From Leucobacter chromiiresistens (GTDB lineage: Bacteria; Actinomycetota; Actinomycetes; Actinomycetales; Microbacteriaceae), in the NCBI RefSeq assembly GCF_001477055.1, contig NZ_LDRK01000011.1:1-52878 (forward strand): a stretch of DNA of 52,878 nucleotides, read 5' to 3'. The notes beneath the pieces were generated by a model. It ran no database searches. It worked only from the letters and a program-made list of their open reading frames with translations, and was not told the origin of the DNA. This document shows positions 1 to 8,185 of this stretch, in pieces (within the stretch, counting starts at the first letter, position 1; every line of letters begins with the position of its first letter). A program made the translations under genes and the position numbers.

Positions 1-681
1 GGCGGATATCCGCCCGTGCAGCCGAAGGGCCTTGCGATCGCGGCGCTCATCGTGGGCATCGCGAGCCTCGTCTTCTTCTGGTTCTGGATCCTCGGCCTGC
101 TGGGCGGCATCGCCGCCGTGATCCTCGGCATCCTCGCGCTGAGGAAGCGTCAGTCGAAGGGCATGTCGCTCACCGGCATCATCACCGGCGGCGTCGCCGT
201 GCTCGCCTCGATCGGCGTGCTCATCTTCTCGCTCTTCGTGCTGGGCTCCGTGATGAACGCGGCGGGCGGAGCGATGAGCGACTTCGACCAGCTGACCGAG
301 GAGCTCGAGACGGCGACGCCCTCCCCGGCCCCGAGCGACAGCCCGTCCGAACTCTCCTCCGAGGGCGCGTCCGACGGCGCCTCCGCGGGCGCCTCCGAGG
401 GCGCGTCGGATGCGAGCGGCGACGACACCGCCGGCACCGGCGAGCGGTCGGCGGAGTTCTGCGCCGCGCTGACCTCCTTCTCCAACAGCGGCATGTCGAC
501 GGAGCTGACCGATGAGGTACTCGCCTCGCTGAAGTCGCTCGCCGACATCGAGAGCCCGAACCAGTCCGTGTACCAGCGCTTCTACGAGTACGCGCAGGAT
601 CCGCTGAGCGTCGACGACAGCAGCACGCTGATCAGCGACTACTTCGACGCCGTGAGCGACGACGCGATGGCCTGCGTCTGA
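1..681 (+). CDS. DUF4190-type membrane protein with extracellular domain (5' partial)
   Basis: The frame is open from the first base of the window. It encodes Gly-Gly-Tyr-Pro-Pro before the first possible start (GTG at 16), which looks like the Pro/Gly/Tyr-rich cytoplasmic head of DUF4190 proteins. The real start is therefore probably upstream and the gene is truncated at the left edge. Two hydrophobic helices follow (about residues 6-42 and 52-82 counted from the GTG), joined by a short basic RKRQSK loop. Then comes a Ser/Ala/Gly/Pro-rich linker (about 95-140) and a small acidic C-terminal domain with Cys near residue 148 and a second Cys two residues from the end, possibly a disulfide. An envelope location is likely; the function is unknown. 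A strong hairpin follows the stop. Confidence 0.75.
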   Translation, partial: GGYPPVQPKGLAIAALIVGIASLVFFWFWILGLLGGIAAVILGILALRKRQSKGMSLTGIITGGVAVLASIGVLIFSLFVLGSVMNAAGGAMSDFDQLTEELETATPSPAPSDSPSELSSEGASDGASAGASEGASDASGDDTAGTGERSAEFCAALTSFSNSGMSTELTDEVLASLKSLADIESPNQSVYQRFYEYAQDPLSVDDSSTLISDYFDAVSDDAMACV

Positions 682-695
682 CCCGCAGTCGAATC

Positions 696-736
696 ACGGG
701 GCCCTGCGCGACATAGTTCGCGCAGGGCCCCGTTTC
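696..736 (+). terminator. Intrinsic terminator after the DUF4190-type gene
   Basis: A perfect 16-bp inverted repeat (696-711 with 718-733) around a 6-nt loop is followed by a short T-containing tail. It lies 15 nt after the upstream stop and before the mscL ribosome binding site, so it should separate the two transcripts. Confidence 0.8.
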
Positions 737-788
737 GTCTCCGGGAATTGCTAACGTGGAAGCTCAGTCGCGAAGAGGGAGAGCACAC

Positions 789-1286
789 ATGCTGAGTGGA
801 TTCAAGGCGTTCATCCTGCGGGGGAACGTGATCGAGCTCGCGGTCGCCGTCGTGATCGGCGCCGCGTTCAACGCCGTGGTGCAGCGCATCGTCGATTCGC
901 TCATCAACCCGATCGTCGGCCAGGCGTTCGACGCCGACTCGCTCGACGGGGCGCTGGTCGTCGCTCTGCCGCGCGGCGGAGAGATCGCGTTCGGCGCGGT
1001 GATCGGCGCGATCATCAACTTCGTCATCGTCGCAGCCGTCGTGTACTTCGTCTTCGTGCTCCCGATGAACAAGCTCCGGCCGAAGGTGGCCGAGGCGCCG
1101 ACCGGGCCGAGCGATGTCGATCTGCTCGGCGAGATCCGCGACCTGCTCCGCGCGCAGGCCGCGCAGGAGCCCGGCGCATCGCCGACCGCCCCCGAGGGGC
1201 CCGCGGCTCCCGCCGCTCCGACGACCGGCGATCCGGCGTCGAGCGACCCGGGCGCGACGCCTCCGCCCCCCGCGCACAAGCACTGA
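789..1286 (+). CDS. mscL: Large-conductance mechanosensitive channel MscL
   Basis: Homopentameric channel of the inner membrane that opens on hypo-osmotic shock. The N-terminal FKxFILRGNVIELAVAVVIG block and the first transmembrane helix are classic MscL. A second helix (about residues 70-95) is followed by a short charged C-terminal helix (DLLGEIRDLL, about 115-125). An unusual Pro/Ala/Thr-rich tail of about 35 residues then ends in His-Lys-His. ATG at 789 is preferred over the in-frame ATG at 756 because GAAGAGGGAGAG sits just upstream and the family begins with this Met. At 165 aa it is slightly longer than usual (130-150), because of the tail. Single gene between two terminators. Confidence 0.95.
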   Translation: MLSGFKAFILRGNVIELAVAVVIGAAFNAVVQRIVDSLINPIVGQAFDADSLDGALVVALPRGGEIAFGAVIGAIINFVIVAAVVYFVFVLPMNKLRPKVAEAPTGPSDVDLLGEIRDLLRAQAAQEPGASPTAPEGPAAPAAPTTGDPASSDPGATPPPPAHKH

Positions 1287-1293
1287 CGGGAGC

Positions 1294-1333
1294 GCCCTCG
1301 TGGGCGCGCGGTGACGCGTGCGCCCACGAGGGC
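1294..1333. terminator. Bidirectional terminator between mscL and the M20 peptidase
   Basis: A perfect 14-bp inverted repeat (1294-1307 with 1320-1333) with a 12-nt loop lies between the convergent stops of mscL and the dipeptidase gene. T-runs are poor, as is usual in this GC-rich DNA. Confidence 0.7.
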
Positions 1334-1355
1334 CGAGGTCGGGCGGAGCGGTGCG

Positions 1356-2762
1356 TCAGCCCGCCCGGCGATCGAGTCGCGCGAGGAACAGAGCCTCGGC
1401 GAGCAGCGCCTTGCGGAACGACTCCAGGTGGAGCGATTCGTTCGGGCTGTGGGCGCGCCCGTCGGGATCCTCGACGCCCGTGACGAGGATCTGCGCCCCG
1501 GGGAACTCGTCGACGAGATCGGCGATGAACGGGATCGATCCCCCGACCCCGATATCGACCGGCTGCCGCTCCCACGCATCGGCCATCGCGCCGCGCACCT
1601 CGGCCACCGCCCACCCGCTCGTGTCGACCTGGAACGCCTGCCCGAGGCCCGGCTCCTCCACGGTGACGCGCGCACCGAACGGCGCGTGATCCTGCAGGTG
1701 CTGCGCGAGCGCAGCGTACGCCGCCTCGGGATTCTGCCCGGGCGCGATGCGCGCGCTCAGACGCACCCGCACGGCGGGGATGAGCGTGTTCGACGCGTTC
1801 GCGATGTCAGGGGCGTCGATACCGGTGATCGAGATCGCGGGCTGCGCCCAGAGGCGCGAGAGGATCGGGCCTCGCCCCACCGAGCGCACGCCGTCGAGCA
1901 GCCCGGTCTCAGCGCGGAGGCGCTCCTCGTCGTACTCGGGAACCTCCATCTCGGCCGACCCGAAGCCCTCGACCGCCACGGCGCCGTTCGCGTCCCAGAG
2001 CGTGTCGAGCAGCCGCACGGCGGCGAGCATCGCGTCGGGCACCGCGCCCCCGAACATGCCGGAGTGCGAGGCCCGATCGAGCGTCTGCACGCGCACGTTG
2101 CACGCGACCGCGCCCCGCAGCGCCACGGTCAGCGCCGGCGTCTGCTCGTCCCAGTTGCTCGAGTCGGCGACGATGATCGCGTCTGCGGCGAGCACCTCCC
2201 GGTTCTCGCGCAGGAAATTGCCGAAGGACTGCGACGCCCACTCCTCCTCGCCCTCGATGAAGAGCGCGATGCCGAGGTCGAGCTCGCGCCCCTGCGCCTC
2301 GGCGGCGGCGACGAGCGCACGGATGGCGCCGATGTGCGCCATGATCCCGGCCTTGTCGTCTGCGGCGCCCCGGCCGTAGAGGCGCCCGTTCCGGAGCGTC
2401 GGCTCGAACGGCGCGGACTCCCAGTCGTCGTCATTGCCAGGCGGCTGCACGTCGTGGTGCGCGTACAGCAGCACGGTGGGACGGCCCGCGCGCGCCTCCC
2501 GCCGGGCGACGACGGCGGGATGGCCCAGCTCGTCTCCGCCCTCGATCGGGGCGCGGCGCACCTCGACGACGTCGAAGATGCCGATACCGCGCAGCAGCTC
2601 CGCGACGGCGTCGGCGCTCGCAGCGACGTGCGCCGGGTCGAACGCCGGCCATGACACCGACGGGATGCGCACGAGACGTTGCAGGTCGTCGAGCGTGCGC
2701 TCGTGCCCGTTCTGCGCGGCGTCGCGGAGCGCCGCCTCGAATGTCTGCTGCTCGTCGGTCAC
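1356..2762 (-). CDS. M20 family metallopeptidase (dipeptidase type)
   Basis: Zinc peptidase of the M20 family, probably a cytosolic dipeptidase or aminoacylase-like hydrolase. Visible metal-site motifs are YAHHDVQPP, GRGAADDKAG, the catalytic EGEEE, an ADSSNWD block and a late AHSPNES histidine. The central dimerisation (lid) domain lies between the last two. The GTG at 2762 is chosen because GGAAGG lies about 10 nt upstream and the product (468 aa) fits family length; an upstream in-frame start at 2825 would add 21 unconvincing residues. Substrate cannot be read from sequence. The 5' end is 64 nt downstream of the YihY gene on the same strand, so cotranscription is possible. Confidence 0.9.
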   Translation of the reverse strand: MTDEQQTFEAALRDAAQNGHERTLDDLQRLVRIPSVSWPAFDPAHVAASADAVAELLRGIGIFDVVEVRRAPIEGGDELGHPAVVARREARAGRPTVLLYAHHDVQPPGNDDDWESAPFEPTLRNGRLYGRGAADDKAGIMAHIGAIRALVAAAEAQGRELDLGIALFIEGEEEWASQSFGNFLRENREVLAADAIIVADSSNWDEQTPALTVALRGAVACNVRVQTLDRASHSGMFGGAVPDAMLAAVRLLDTLWDANGAVAVEGFGSAEMEVPEYDEERLRAETGLLDGVRSVGRGPILSRLWAQPAISITGIDAPDIANASNTLIPAVRVRLSARIAPGQNPEAAYAALAQHLQDHAPFGARVTVEEPGLGQAFQVDTSGWAVAEVRGAMADAWERQPVDIGVGGSIPFIADLVDEFPGAQILVTGVEDPDGRAHSPNESLHLESFRKALLAEALFLARLDRRAG

Positions 2763-2826
2763 GTGCGCCTGCCTTCCCTGAATGCGAACGGTCTCTCGGT
2801 CCGCCGAAGCAGCCGATCCGACCACC

Positions 2827-3915
2827 CTATCCGTCGGACTTCTCGCGCTCCTCCTGCTCCGCCTGCTGAGCCGCTCGCAGTTCCCGCGTCGCCGCGTGCA
2901 CGAGCTCCTCGGCGCGCAGGCGGCGGTGCTGCACGAGCGTCTCGGCGCCGAACTTCTCGCGGAGCCGGTCGCGGGACTCCGCCGTCGCCGTGATGATGAA
3001 GCTGCTCGCGATGAGGATCACCTGCGACGACAGGTTGATCCACAGCAGCAGGGCGATCAGCGTCGCGAAGGAGGCGAGCAGCGGATTCGAGGTCGCGCCC
3101 CGCACGAACAGCCCGGAGAGCTCCTGCAGCACGACCAGGCCGACGCCGCCGAGCAGCGCACCGCTCCAGAGGGCCTTCGCGGGAGCGCGCACGCCGGAGA
3201 GCACGCGGAACACGAGCGCGATGGCGACCGCGTCGATGATGAAGACGATCACGATGCCGAAGACGCGCGTGGCCCACTCCGTCACCGGCCCCTCGCCGAT
3301 GCCCAGCCACCCGAGCAGCGACGAGATGCCGACGGAGCCCACGACACTCGCGATCGCCGCGACGGCGAGCAGCCCCCCGAACACCACGGCCACCAGCAGG
3401 TTCCGCAGGATCACCCAGACGATGAACACGTCGTCGTGCACCTCGTCGGCCAGCGTGCGCAGCGCGATCCGCAGACTGCCGATCGCGCTGATCGCCGCTC
3501 CGACGAGGCCGAGGAGCGAGATGGCTCCCACCACCGTGAAGCCGGTCGGCTGATCGAGTGCGCTCGGATCGACGATCTCGCCGATCCCCGGGATCACCTG
3601 GTCGAGCGTGCGCGTGAGCGTGCCCATCGCCTCCGGGTTCGAGCCGAGCCAGAGCGCGGCGAGGGAGAACCCGAGCAGAATGCCGGCGAACACGCTGAAC
3701 AGCGCGCGGTAGGTGAGGCTGTCGGCGAGCATCGGGCCGCGATGCTCGCTGTAGCGCAGGTAGGCGCGCACCACGCGCAGGCGCAGCGCCCACGCGATCG
3801 CGCGCGGCACGATTCCGCGATGCCCGCCCGCGCCCGGCACGGGGTCTCCGCTCGCAGCAGCAGCCCCGCCCGTCGGTCCTTCCGATTCCGAGACGTTCTC
3901 GGTGTGCGCGCTCAT
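2827..3915 (-). CDS. YihY/virulence factor BrkB family membrane protein
   Basis: Polytopic membrane protein with about six hydrophobic segments. It carries the family hallmark near the first helix (ADSLTYRALFSVFAG), a middle LGLVGAAISAIGSLRIAL region and a late LLWINLSSQVIL block. The N-terminal 45 residues are Ser/Gly/Ala-rich and the C-terminal 45 residues form a charged helical tail rich in Glu/Arg. ATG at 3915 has AAGGGAG 5 nt upstream; the in-frame TTG one codon earlier would sit too close to it. The family is often annotated as ribonuclease BN, but that is a historical error. Its transport or envelope role remains undefined. Confidence 0.88.
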   Translation of the reverse strand: MSAHTENVSESEGPTGGAAAASGDPVPGAGGHRGIVPRAIAWALRLRVVRAYLRYSEHRGPMLADSLTYRALFSVFAGILLGFSLAALWLGSNPEAMGTLTRTLDQVIPGIGEIVDPSALDQPTGFTVVGAISLLGLVGAAISAIGSLRIALRTLADEVHDDVFIVWVILRNLLVAVVFGGLLAVAAIASVVGSVGISSLLGWLGIGEGPVTEWATRVFGIVIVFIIDAVAIALVFRVLSGVRAPAKALWSGALLGGVGLVVLQELSGLFVRGATSNPLLASFATLIALLLWINLSSQVILIASSFIITATAESRDRLREKFGAETLVQHRRLRAEELVHAATRELRAAQQAEQEEREKSDG

Positions 3916-3991
3916 CAAGCTCCCTTCGACGCCCCGCTCGGTGCGTCCTGTCGGTGCCGGGAAGCGGCGCTGCCCGGCCGAGTTGTCGTGC

Positions 3992-4519
3992 CTATTCGAA
4001 CGCGTCCGCGCCCAGCCCGGCCACGTAGGCGGCCTGGCCCACGTGCGCCACGGCGTCGGCGGAGACGCTGACGAGTCTCGAGGCCCGCGTCACGGGCGGA
4101 TCCCACGACTCGTCGATCACCTCGTCGAGCGCCATGTCGTCGAGCCCCGCCAGGTAGGCGAGCTGAGCGTCGACGGCAGCCCGCAGGTGCTCGATCAGCA
4201 GATCGGCGTCGTCGCAGACCACGCCGCGCGCCTCGTCGGGGCCGTCGCCGTACCCGATGCTCGACGCGGGTCGGTCGAAGTCGAACCTCCCCGCGAAGCC
4301 CTGCGCCGTCCACACGGGCTCCCCGCCCGAGAGATCGGCGATCTGCGCGTCGATCTCGCGCGCCGCGTGCCAGAGCAGCCAGGCGATCGAGTTGTCGTGG
4401 TGGGGGTGGGCGTTCAGCAGTTCGGGGACGAGCTTCGGCCTGAGCGCCTCGGCGGCGTCCAGGGGACGCCGGGCGAGGTCTGAGAGCGCTTCCGTCGCAC
4501 GCACGCGTCTATCGGCCAT
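3992..4519 (-). CDS. DinB-like / mycothiol-dependent enzyme family protein
   Basis: A 175-aa protein resembling the DinB four-helix-bundle superfamily, which in Actinobacteria includes mycothiol-dependent maleylpyruvate isomerases and DUF664 proteins. Candidate metal ligands are the His residues in NAHPHHDN/LLWHAAREID and a late AVAHVGQAAYV. The start at 4519 overlaps the stop of the upstream orphan sortase-signal gene by 11 nt, so translation is probably coupled. A longer frame reaching 4690 exists, but its extra 57 residues are a shadow of that neighbour. Substrate is unknown; a thiol-transfer role is inferred from family only. Confidence 0.8.
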   Translation of the reverse strand: MADRRVRATEALSDLARRPLDAAEALRPKLVPELLNAHPHHDNSIAWLLWHAAREIDAQIADLSGGEPVWTAQGFAGRFDFDRPASSIGYGDGPDEARGVVCDDADLLIEHLRAAVDAQLAYLAGLDDMALDEVIDESWDPPVTRASRLVSVSADAVAHVGQAAYVAGLGADAFE

Positions 4520-4856
4520 CGGTCGGTTCGCCGGGGCGGCCCAGGGTGCTCGGGTCGTCGGGGGTGCCAGAGGCGTCGGAGGCGGCCGGATCGGCCGGGG
4601 TGCCACCGTGCAGCGGCTCGGAGGGGCCGGCGAGATTGGCCGGGCCGCCCGGATTGGACGCCGCGACCCCTCCCGATCCGAGCGCCTCACCGCCGCCCGC
4701 GGCCGAAGTCTCCGCTGCCGCCGCGTTGCGGCGCTTGCGCATGGCCGCGAAGATCATCAGGGCGACGGCGAGCACGATGACGACCGCCGCTCCGATGATC
4801 CACGGCAGCAGGCTCTGTCCGCCCGTGCTGGCCAGCTCGTCTGGGGAATGCAGCAT
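4509..4856 (-). CDS. Small single-pass membrane protein with N-terminal LAxTG-like sorting signal
   Basis: A 115-aa protein that begins almost directly with a sortase-E-like signal. LASTG at residues 9-13 is followed by a hydrophobic helix (about 17-40) and the stop-transfer cluster RKRR. The rest (about 45-115) is a Gly/Pro/Ala/Ser-rich, disordered and presumably cytoplasmic tail. Such signals normally sit at the C-terminus of a secreted protein; here nothing precedes it. A strong GGAAGGAGAA lies 5-8 nt before the ATG, so the start is credible. The stop overlaps the next gene's ATG by 11 nt. It may be a membrane adaptor rather than a sortase substrate. Confidence 0.65.
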   Translation of the reverse strand: MLHSPDELASTGGQSLLPWIIGAAVVIVLAVALMIFAAMRKRRNAAAAETSAAGGGEALGSGGVAASNPGGPANLAGPSEPLHGGTPADPAASDASGTPDDPSTLGRPGEPTDGR

Positions 4857-4989
4857 CAGATTCTCCTTCCGGCCCCGCGGCGCACGAGGCCCCTCACTTC
4901 CAGATTAGGGGTTCGCTGCGCACATCGGCGCTGCGAACCGGCGGTCGACCTCGGAGCCCGCCCCGCCGCGCGTTGCGGACCCCGGCGCC

Positions 4990-5529
4990 TCAGTGACCCG
5001 AGTGCAGCGTGCCGTGCGGCACGGCGAACTCCCCCGCCTCGCTCGCGGCGAGTGCCGGTGTGGCGATGGCCGCGACCAGCATCGCCTCGATCACGAGCGC
5101 GATCGTGAAACCCCCGGCGCGGCGGCGGATCGGCGAACTGACGGGGCCGCCCGCGGAGGCGACCGCGCGCGCGTCGGGGGTCTCACCGGGTGCAACCGCG
5201 GAGTCGGCGCGGAGGCGGCGCACCTCGAGCACGGCGGCGATCGCGATCGACCAGTGGAACACGAACAGGGCGAGGAAGGGGATCAGCGCGAGCGGGCCGG
5301 TGAGCAGGAGGAACCCCGACCCGGCAATGCCGACGGCGCCCCCGGCGATGGCGGCGCGCGGCGCGACGAGTCGGCCCGCGCGCAGCACGGCGAGCGCCCA
5401 CACGAGCTCGACGGCGCCCGCGAGGCCGACGGGCACCGCGATCACCGGCGCGGCGCCCGCGGCGGTCGCGAACAGCACGAGGCCGGCCCCGAGCGAGGCC
5501 AGGGCCGGCCAGAGTGCTCTGATCATCAT
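4990..5529 (-). CDS. Hypothetical polytopic membrane protein
   Basis: A 179-aa protein with about four to five hydrophobic helices. Two lie near the N-terminus, two around residues 55-100 (ending FVFHWSIAIAAVLEVRRLRAD), then comes a polar Ala/Pro loop and a final helix (about 140-162) before a short exposed tail ending HSGH. I do not recognise the family. It starts 15 nt after the stop of the DUF4383 gene with only a weak ribosome binding site, so it is probably expressed by read-through from that gene. Two tandem ATG codons are present at the start. Confidence 0.65.
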   Translation of the reverse strand: MMIRALWPALASLGAGLVLFATAAGAAPVIAVPVGLAGAVELVWALAVLRAGRLVAPRAAIAGGAVGIAGSGFLLLTGPLALIPFLALFVFHWSIAIAAVLEVRRLRADSAVAPGETPDARAVASAGGPVSSPIRRRAGGFTIALVIEAMLVAAIATPALAASEAGEFAVPHGTLHSGH

Positions 5530-5544
5530 CAGAGAACGCCCATG

Positions 5545-5961
5545 TCAGACGGCGGGGCGAGTCGCGGGTGCGACCTGCTTGTCCGCAGCGATGGCGACCA
5601 CCAGCAGCACCAGCGCGCTGCCGAGGTGGAGGATGTGGTCAGCGGTGTTCAGCGCCAGGATGTTCGCGGCCGTATCGGCGATGAAGAATCCGACGATGCC
5701 GAGCAGCAGGTAGACGGCGCCGACGGTGCCGTTGACGCCCTTGGCGGCGCGCACGTTGGCGAGGCCCGCGAGCAGCAGTGCGGCGCCGATCAGCAGGTGC
5801 GCGATGTTGTGCAGCGGGTTCACCTCGAAGATGCCGAGCAGCAGTCCGCCCTCGGTCGCCACGAACCCGACTCCTCCGGTGACTGCGAAACCGAGCAGAC
5901 CGACCAAGACGTAGACCGCGCCGAAGATTACTCCGAGAATGCGATTAGGTGAGTTCTTCAC
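5545..5961 (-). CDS. DUF4383 domain-containing membrane protein
   Basis: A 138-aa protein with four hydrophobic helices. It shows the DUF4383 layout: a short NSPNR head, a first helix with VYVLVGLLGF, the conserved NPLHNIAHLLIGAALLL block, and a later NTADHILHLGSALVL repeat-like block. The two His-containing blocks (HNIAHL and DHILHL) are the family's signature. Function is unknown. The GTG start at 5961 has AAGGAGAAC upstream, and an AT-rich TATATA element lies about 20 nt before it. It probably leads a two-gene operon with the hypothetical membrane protein downstream. Confidence 0.85.
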   Translation of the reverse strand: MKNSPNRILGVIFGAVYVLVGLLGFAVTGGVGFVATEGGLLLGIFEVNPLHNIAHLLIGAALLLAGLANVRAAKGVNGTVGAVYLLLGIVGFFIADTAANILALNTADHILHLGSALVLLVVAIAADKQVAPATRPAV

Positions 5962-5994
5962 GACGTTCTCCTTATATATCGATTGGAGGTGACG

Positions 5995-6165
5995 ATGTCG
6001 GCACAGCGCATGCCACCGGGGTGTATTCAGTGTGAGGTCTTCGGAGCCGCCGGACCAGACGGTTGCGCTTCACAGGTCCTATGCAGTAAGTTCCCAGCTT
6101 CGAGGGCGCCGGGAAGCGGACCGGAGCGTGTCAACCCCCGCCGCGCAGCCGCGCGACGCAGATAG
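5995..6165 (+). CDS. Possible small Cys-containing ORF upstream of the polyketide synthase
   Basis: A 56-codon frame starting with ATG 4 nt after a near-perfect Shine-Dalgarno (GGAGGT at 5985-5990), one of the strongest in the window. The product has four Cys in its first half (CIQC and two more) and a basic Arg/Ala-rich end. It ends 9 nt before the PKS start codon. It may be a real small protein or a leader, or a chance SD in the AT-rich divergent promoter region. I know of no homologue. Confidence 0.3.
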   Translation: MSAQRMPPGCIQCEVFGAAGPDGCASQVLCSKFPASRAPGSGPERVNPRRAAARRR

Positions 6166-6168
6166 GTT
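6163..6168 (+). promoter_or_regulatory. -10 box 6 nt before the PKS start (leaderless pattern)
   Basis: TAGGTT followed by 6 nt and then ATG at 6175. No convincing ribosome binding site lies between, so transcription would start at or next to the ATG. No clear -35 is visible. Confidence 0.4.
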
Positions 6169-6174
6169 TGCGTC

Positions 6175-7410
6175 ATGGTCACCCAGATCCTCGGCATCGG
6201 CACAGCAGTTCCCCCCGCACGCCTGGCGCAGACGCGCACCCGCGACTTCTTCGCCGCCCAGCCCGGGGTCGACCGGCTCAGCGCGCGGCTGATCTCCGCC
6301 GCCTTCGACCAGTCGGCGATCGACACGCGCTACTCCGTGATCGGCGGTCTCGACTCTCAGGCGGGTGCCGCCGTCGCCTCCGACGTCTTCACGGAGGACG
6401 GCGAACGGCTGCTGACCCCGAGCACCGGTGACCGCAACCTGGTCTACCGGCGCGAAGCTCCGCCGCTCTCCGCAGCGGCCGCGCGCGACGCACTGCAACG
6501 CGCCGGGGTCGCGGCGGCCGACGTCACCCACGTGATCACGGCGTCGTGCACCGGCTTCTTCGCGCCCGGGCCCGACTACCTGCTCGTGCGAGAGCTCGGC
6601 ATCCCGACCTCGGCCGAGCGCACCCATATCGGCTTCATGGGGTGCGCGGCGGCGTTCCCCGCGCTTCGGGCAGCGGCGCGCATCGGAGCGGCTCAGCCCG
6701 GGTCCGTGGTGCTCGTCGTCTGCACCGAACTCTGCTCGCTGCACATCCGCTCGTCCAACGATCCCGAGCAGATCGTGGCGTCCGCGGTGTTCGGCGACGG
6801 ATCGGCCGCCGCCGTGGTGGCCTCGGACCCGATGCCGGCGCGCGCCGCCGCCCCGGCGCTCGAGGTCGGCGAGTTCTCGACCGCGCTGACCTCGGAGGGC
6901 GAGGAGGACATGGACTGGACGATCGGCGATCGCGGGTTCGAGATGCGGCTCACCGCGAACGTGCCCCGCATCATCGGGCGCGAGATCGCGTCGGTCGTCG
7001 CGCCGATGCTCGAGCGCGACGGCGCCGGTGTCGCCGACATCGACGCGTGGGCGGTGCACCCGGGCGGGCGCAGCGTGCTCGACCGGGTCGAATCGGGGCT
7101 CGACCTCCCCGAGCGCGCGATGCGGGAGTCGCGCGACGTGCTCCGCGAGTACGGCAACATGTCGAGCGCGACCATTCTCTTCATTCTCCAGCGCATCCTC
7201 GACGACGCATCCCTGCCCGACGGCGCGGCCGTGGCCGGTCTGTGCTTCGGCCCCGGCCTCACCGTCGAGACCGCCCGGTTCACCCGCGTCACCGCCGGCG
7301 CAGCACTCGCCGCGCCCGAGGAGAGCGACGCCGCCCGCGCGGCCGGCGTTCCCGTCGCGGCTGCGGCGAGCGCTCCGGCCACGAACTCGCTGTCGCACGG
7401 TGTCGCCTGA
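6175..7410 (+). CDS. Type III polyketide synthase (alkylresorcinol/alkylpyrone synthase-like)
   Basis: Homodimeric chalcone-synthase-fold enzyme (411 aa) that extends an acyl-CoA starter with malonyl-type units without a carrier protein. The full catalytic triad is visible: Cys125 in TASCTGFFAPGPD, His295 in AVHPGGRS and Asn328 in EYGNMSS. The FGDGSAA loop near residue 206 is also typical. A C-terminal extension of about 25 Ala-rich residues looks dispensable. The stop overlaps the methyltransferase start by 11 nt, and an FAD oxygenase follows. The PKS-methyltransferase-oxygenase order resembles phenolic-lipid loci such as the Streptomyces srs cluster, so a methylated and hydroxylated alkylresorcinol or quinone product is inferred, not shown. 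Confidence 0.92.
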   Translation: MVTQILGIGTAVPPARLAQTRTRDFFAAQPGVDRLSARLISAAFDQSAIDTRYSVIGGLDSQAGAAVASDVFTEDGERLLTPSTGDRNLVYRREAPPLSAAAARDALQRAGVAAADVTHVITASCTGFFAPGPDYLLVRELGIPTSAERTHIGFMGCAAAFPALRAAARIGAAQPGSVVLVVCTELCSLHIRSSNDPEQIVASAVFGDGSAAAVVASDPMPARAAAPALEVGEFSTALTSEGEEDMDWTIGDRGFEMRLTANVPRIIGREIASVVAPMLERDGAGVADIDAWAVHPGGRSVLDRVESGLDLPERAMRESRDVLREYGNMSSATILFILQRILDDASLPDGAAVAGLCFGPGLTVETARFTRVTAGAALAAPEESDAARAAGVPVAAAASAPATNSLSHGVA

Positions 7411-8185
7411 GTCGCCGGGGGCGGCGCGCGCCCGCACGCGGTTCGTATCGCTGGCCCGCCGCGACGAGCGGTTGACCGAGATCATGGACGACCCGGACTG
7501 CGACCCCGACCGCCTGCGTCGCACCCTGCAGGGCTTCGGTCTGGTGAATCGCGCGGTCGCGTCGTGGGGCCGGGTGTACCGCACGCATCTGCGGCCGGTG
7601 CTCGCCGCGGCGAGCGTCGAGAGCGGGCGTCGGGGTGCCGTGCGGGTGCTCGACGTGGGGTGCGGCGGCGGCGACGTGCTGCGCCGGATCGTGGCGTCGG
7701 CGGCCCGAGACGGGATCGCCGTGGAGGGGGTGGGGATCGATCCCGACCCGCGCGCGATCGCCGTCGCGACCGGGGCGCCGCGGGTGCCCGGTGTCGTGTA
7801 TCGGCAGTGCTACTCCTCCGCCCTCGTCGCCCACGGCGAGCGCTTCGACGTCGTGCTCTCGAACCATCTGCTGCACCACCTCGCAGCCGACGAGCTGAGC
7901 GGTCTGCTCGCAGACTCCGAAGCGCTCGCGACCCGCCTCGCAGTCCACTCCGACATCGCGCGGAGCCGCCTGGCCTACGCCGCCTTCGCGATCGGCGCGG
8001 TGCCGGTGAGCCCCGGCACGCTGCTCCGCGTCGACGGCCTGCGCAGCATCCGGCGCAGTTACACGCCCGACGAGCTCGCGGCCGCCCTCCCCGCGGGGTG
8101 GCGGGCGGAGCGCGTCGGCCCCTTCCGGCTCCTCGCCGTGCAGCGTCGGAGCACCCCGCCCCGCGACGCGGCGAGGATTCGATGA
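7400..8185 (+). CDS. SAM-dependent class I methyltransferase
   Basis: A 261-aa Rossmann-fold methyltransferase. Motif I is LDVGCGGGD (about residue 79), an acidic GIDPDPRA follows strand 2, and FDVVLSNHLLHHL is motif IV. The N-terminal helical region with MDDPDCDPDRLRRTL is typical of methyltransferases that accompany type III PKS genes. The GTG at 7400 overlaps the PKS end by 11 nt; the first ATG (7484) would cut off part of that helical region. The gene ends in an ATGA overlap with the oxygenase. It probably O- or C-methylates the aromatic ring of the polyketide; this is from context. Confidence 0.88.
   Translation: MSPESPGAARARTRFVSLARRDERLTEIMDDPDCDPDRLRRTLQGFGLVNRAVASWGRVYRTHLRPVLAAASVESGRRGAVRVLDVGCGGGDVLRRIVASAARDGIAVEGVGIDPDPRAIAVATGAPRVPGVVYRQCYSSALVAHGERFDVVLSNHLLHHLAADELSGLLADSEALATRLAVHSDIARSRLAYAAFAIGAVPVSPGTLLRVDGLRSIRRSYTPDELAAALPAGWRAERVGPFRLLAVQRRSTPPRDAARIR

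Noticed and set aside
16-18. GTG at 16 as the true start of the first gene
   Set aside because: The frame is open to base 1 and the upstream codons (Gly-Gly-Tyr-Pro-Pro) match the usual DUF4190 head, so the gene more likely begins outside the window.
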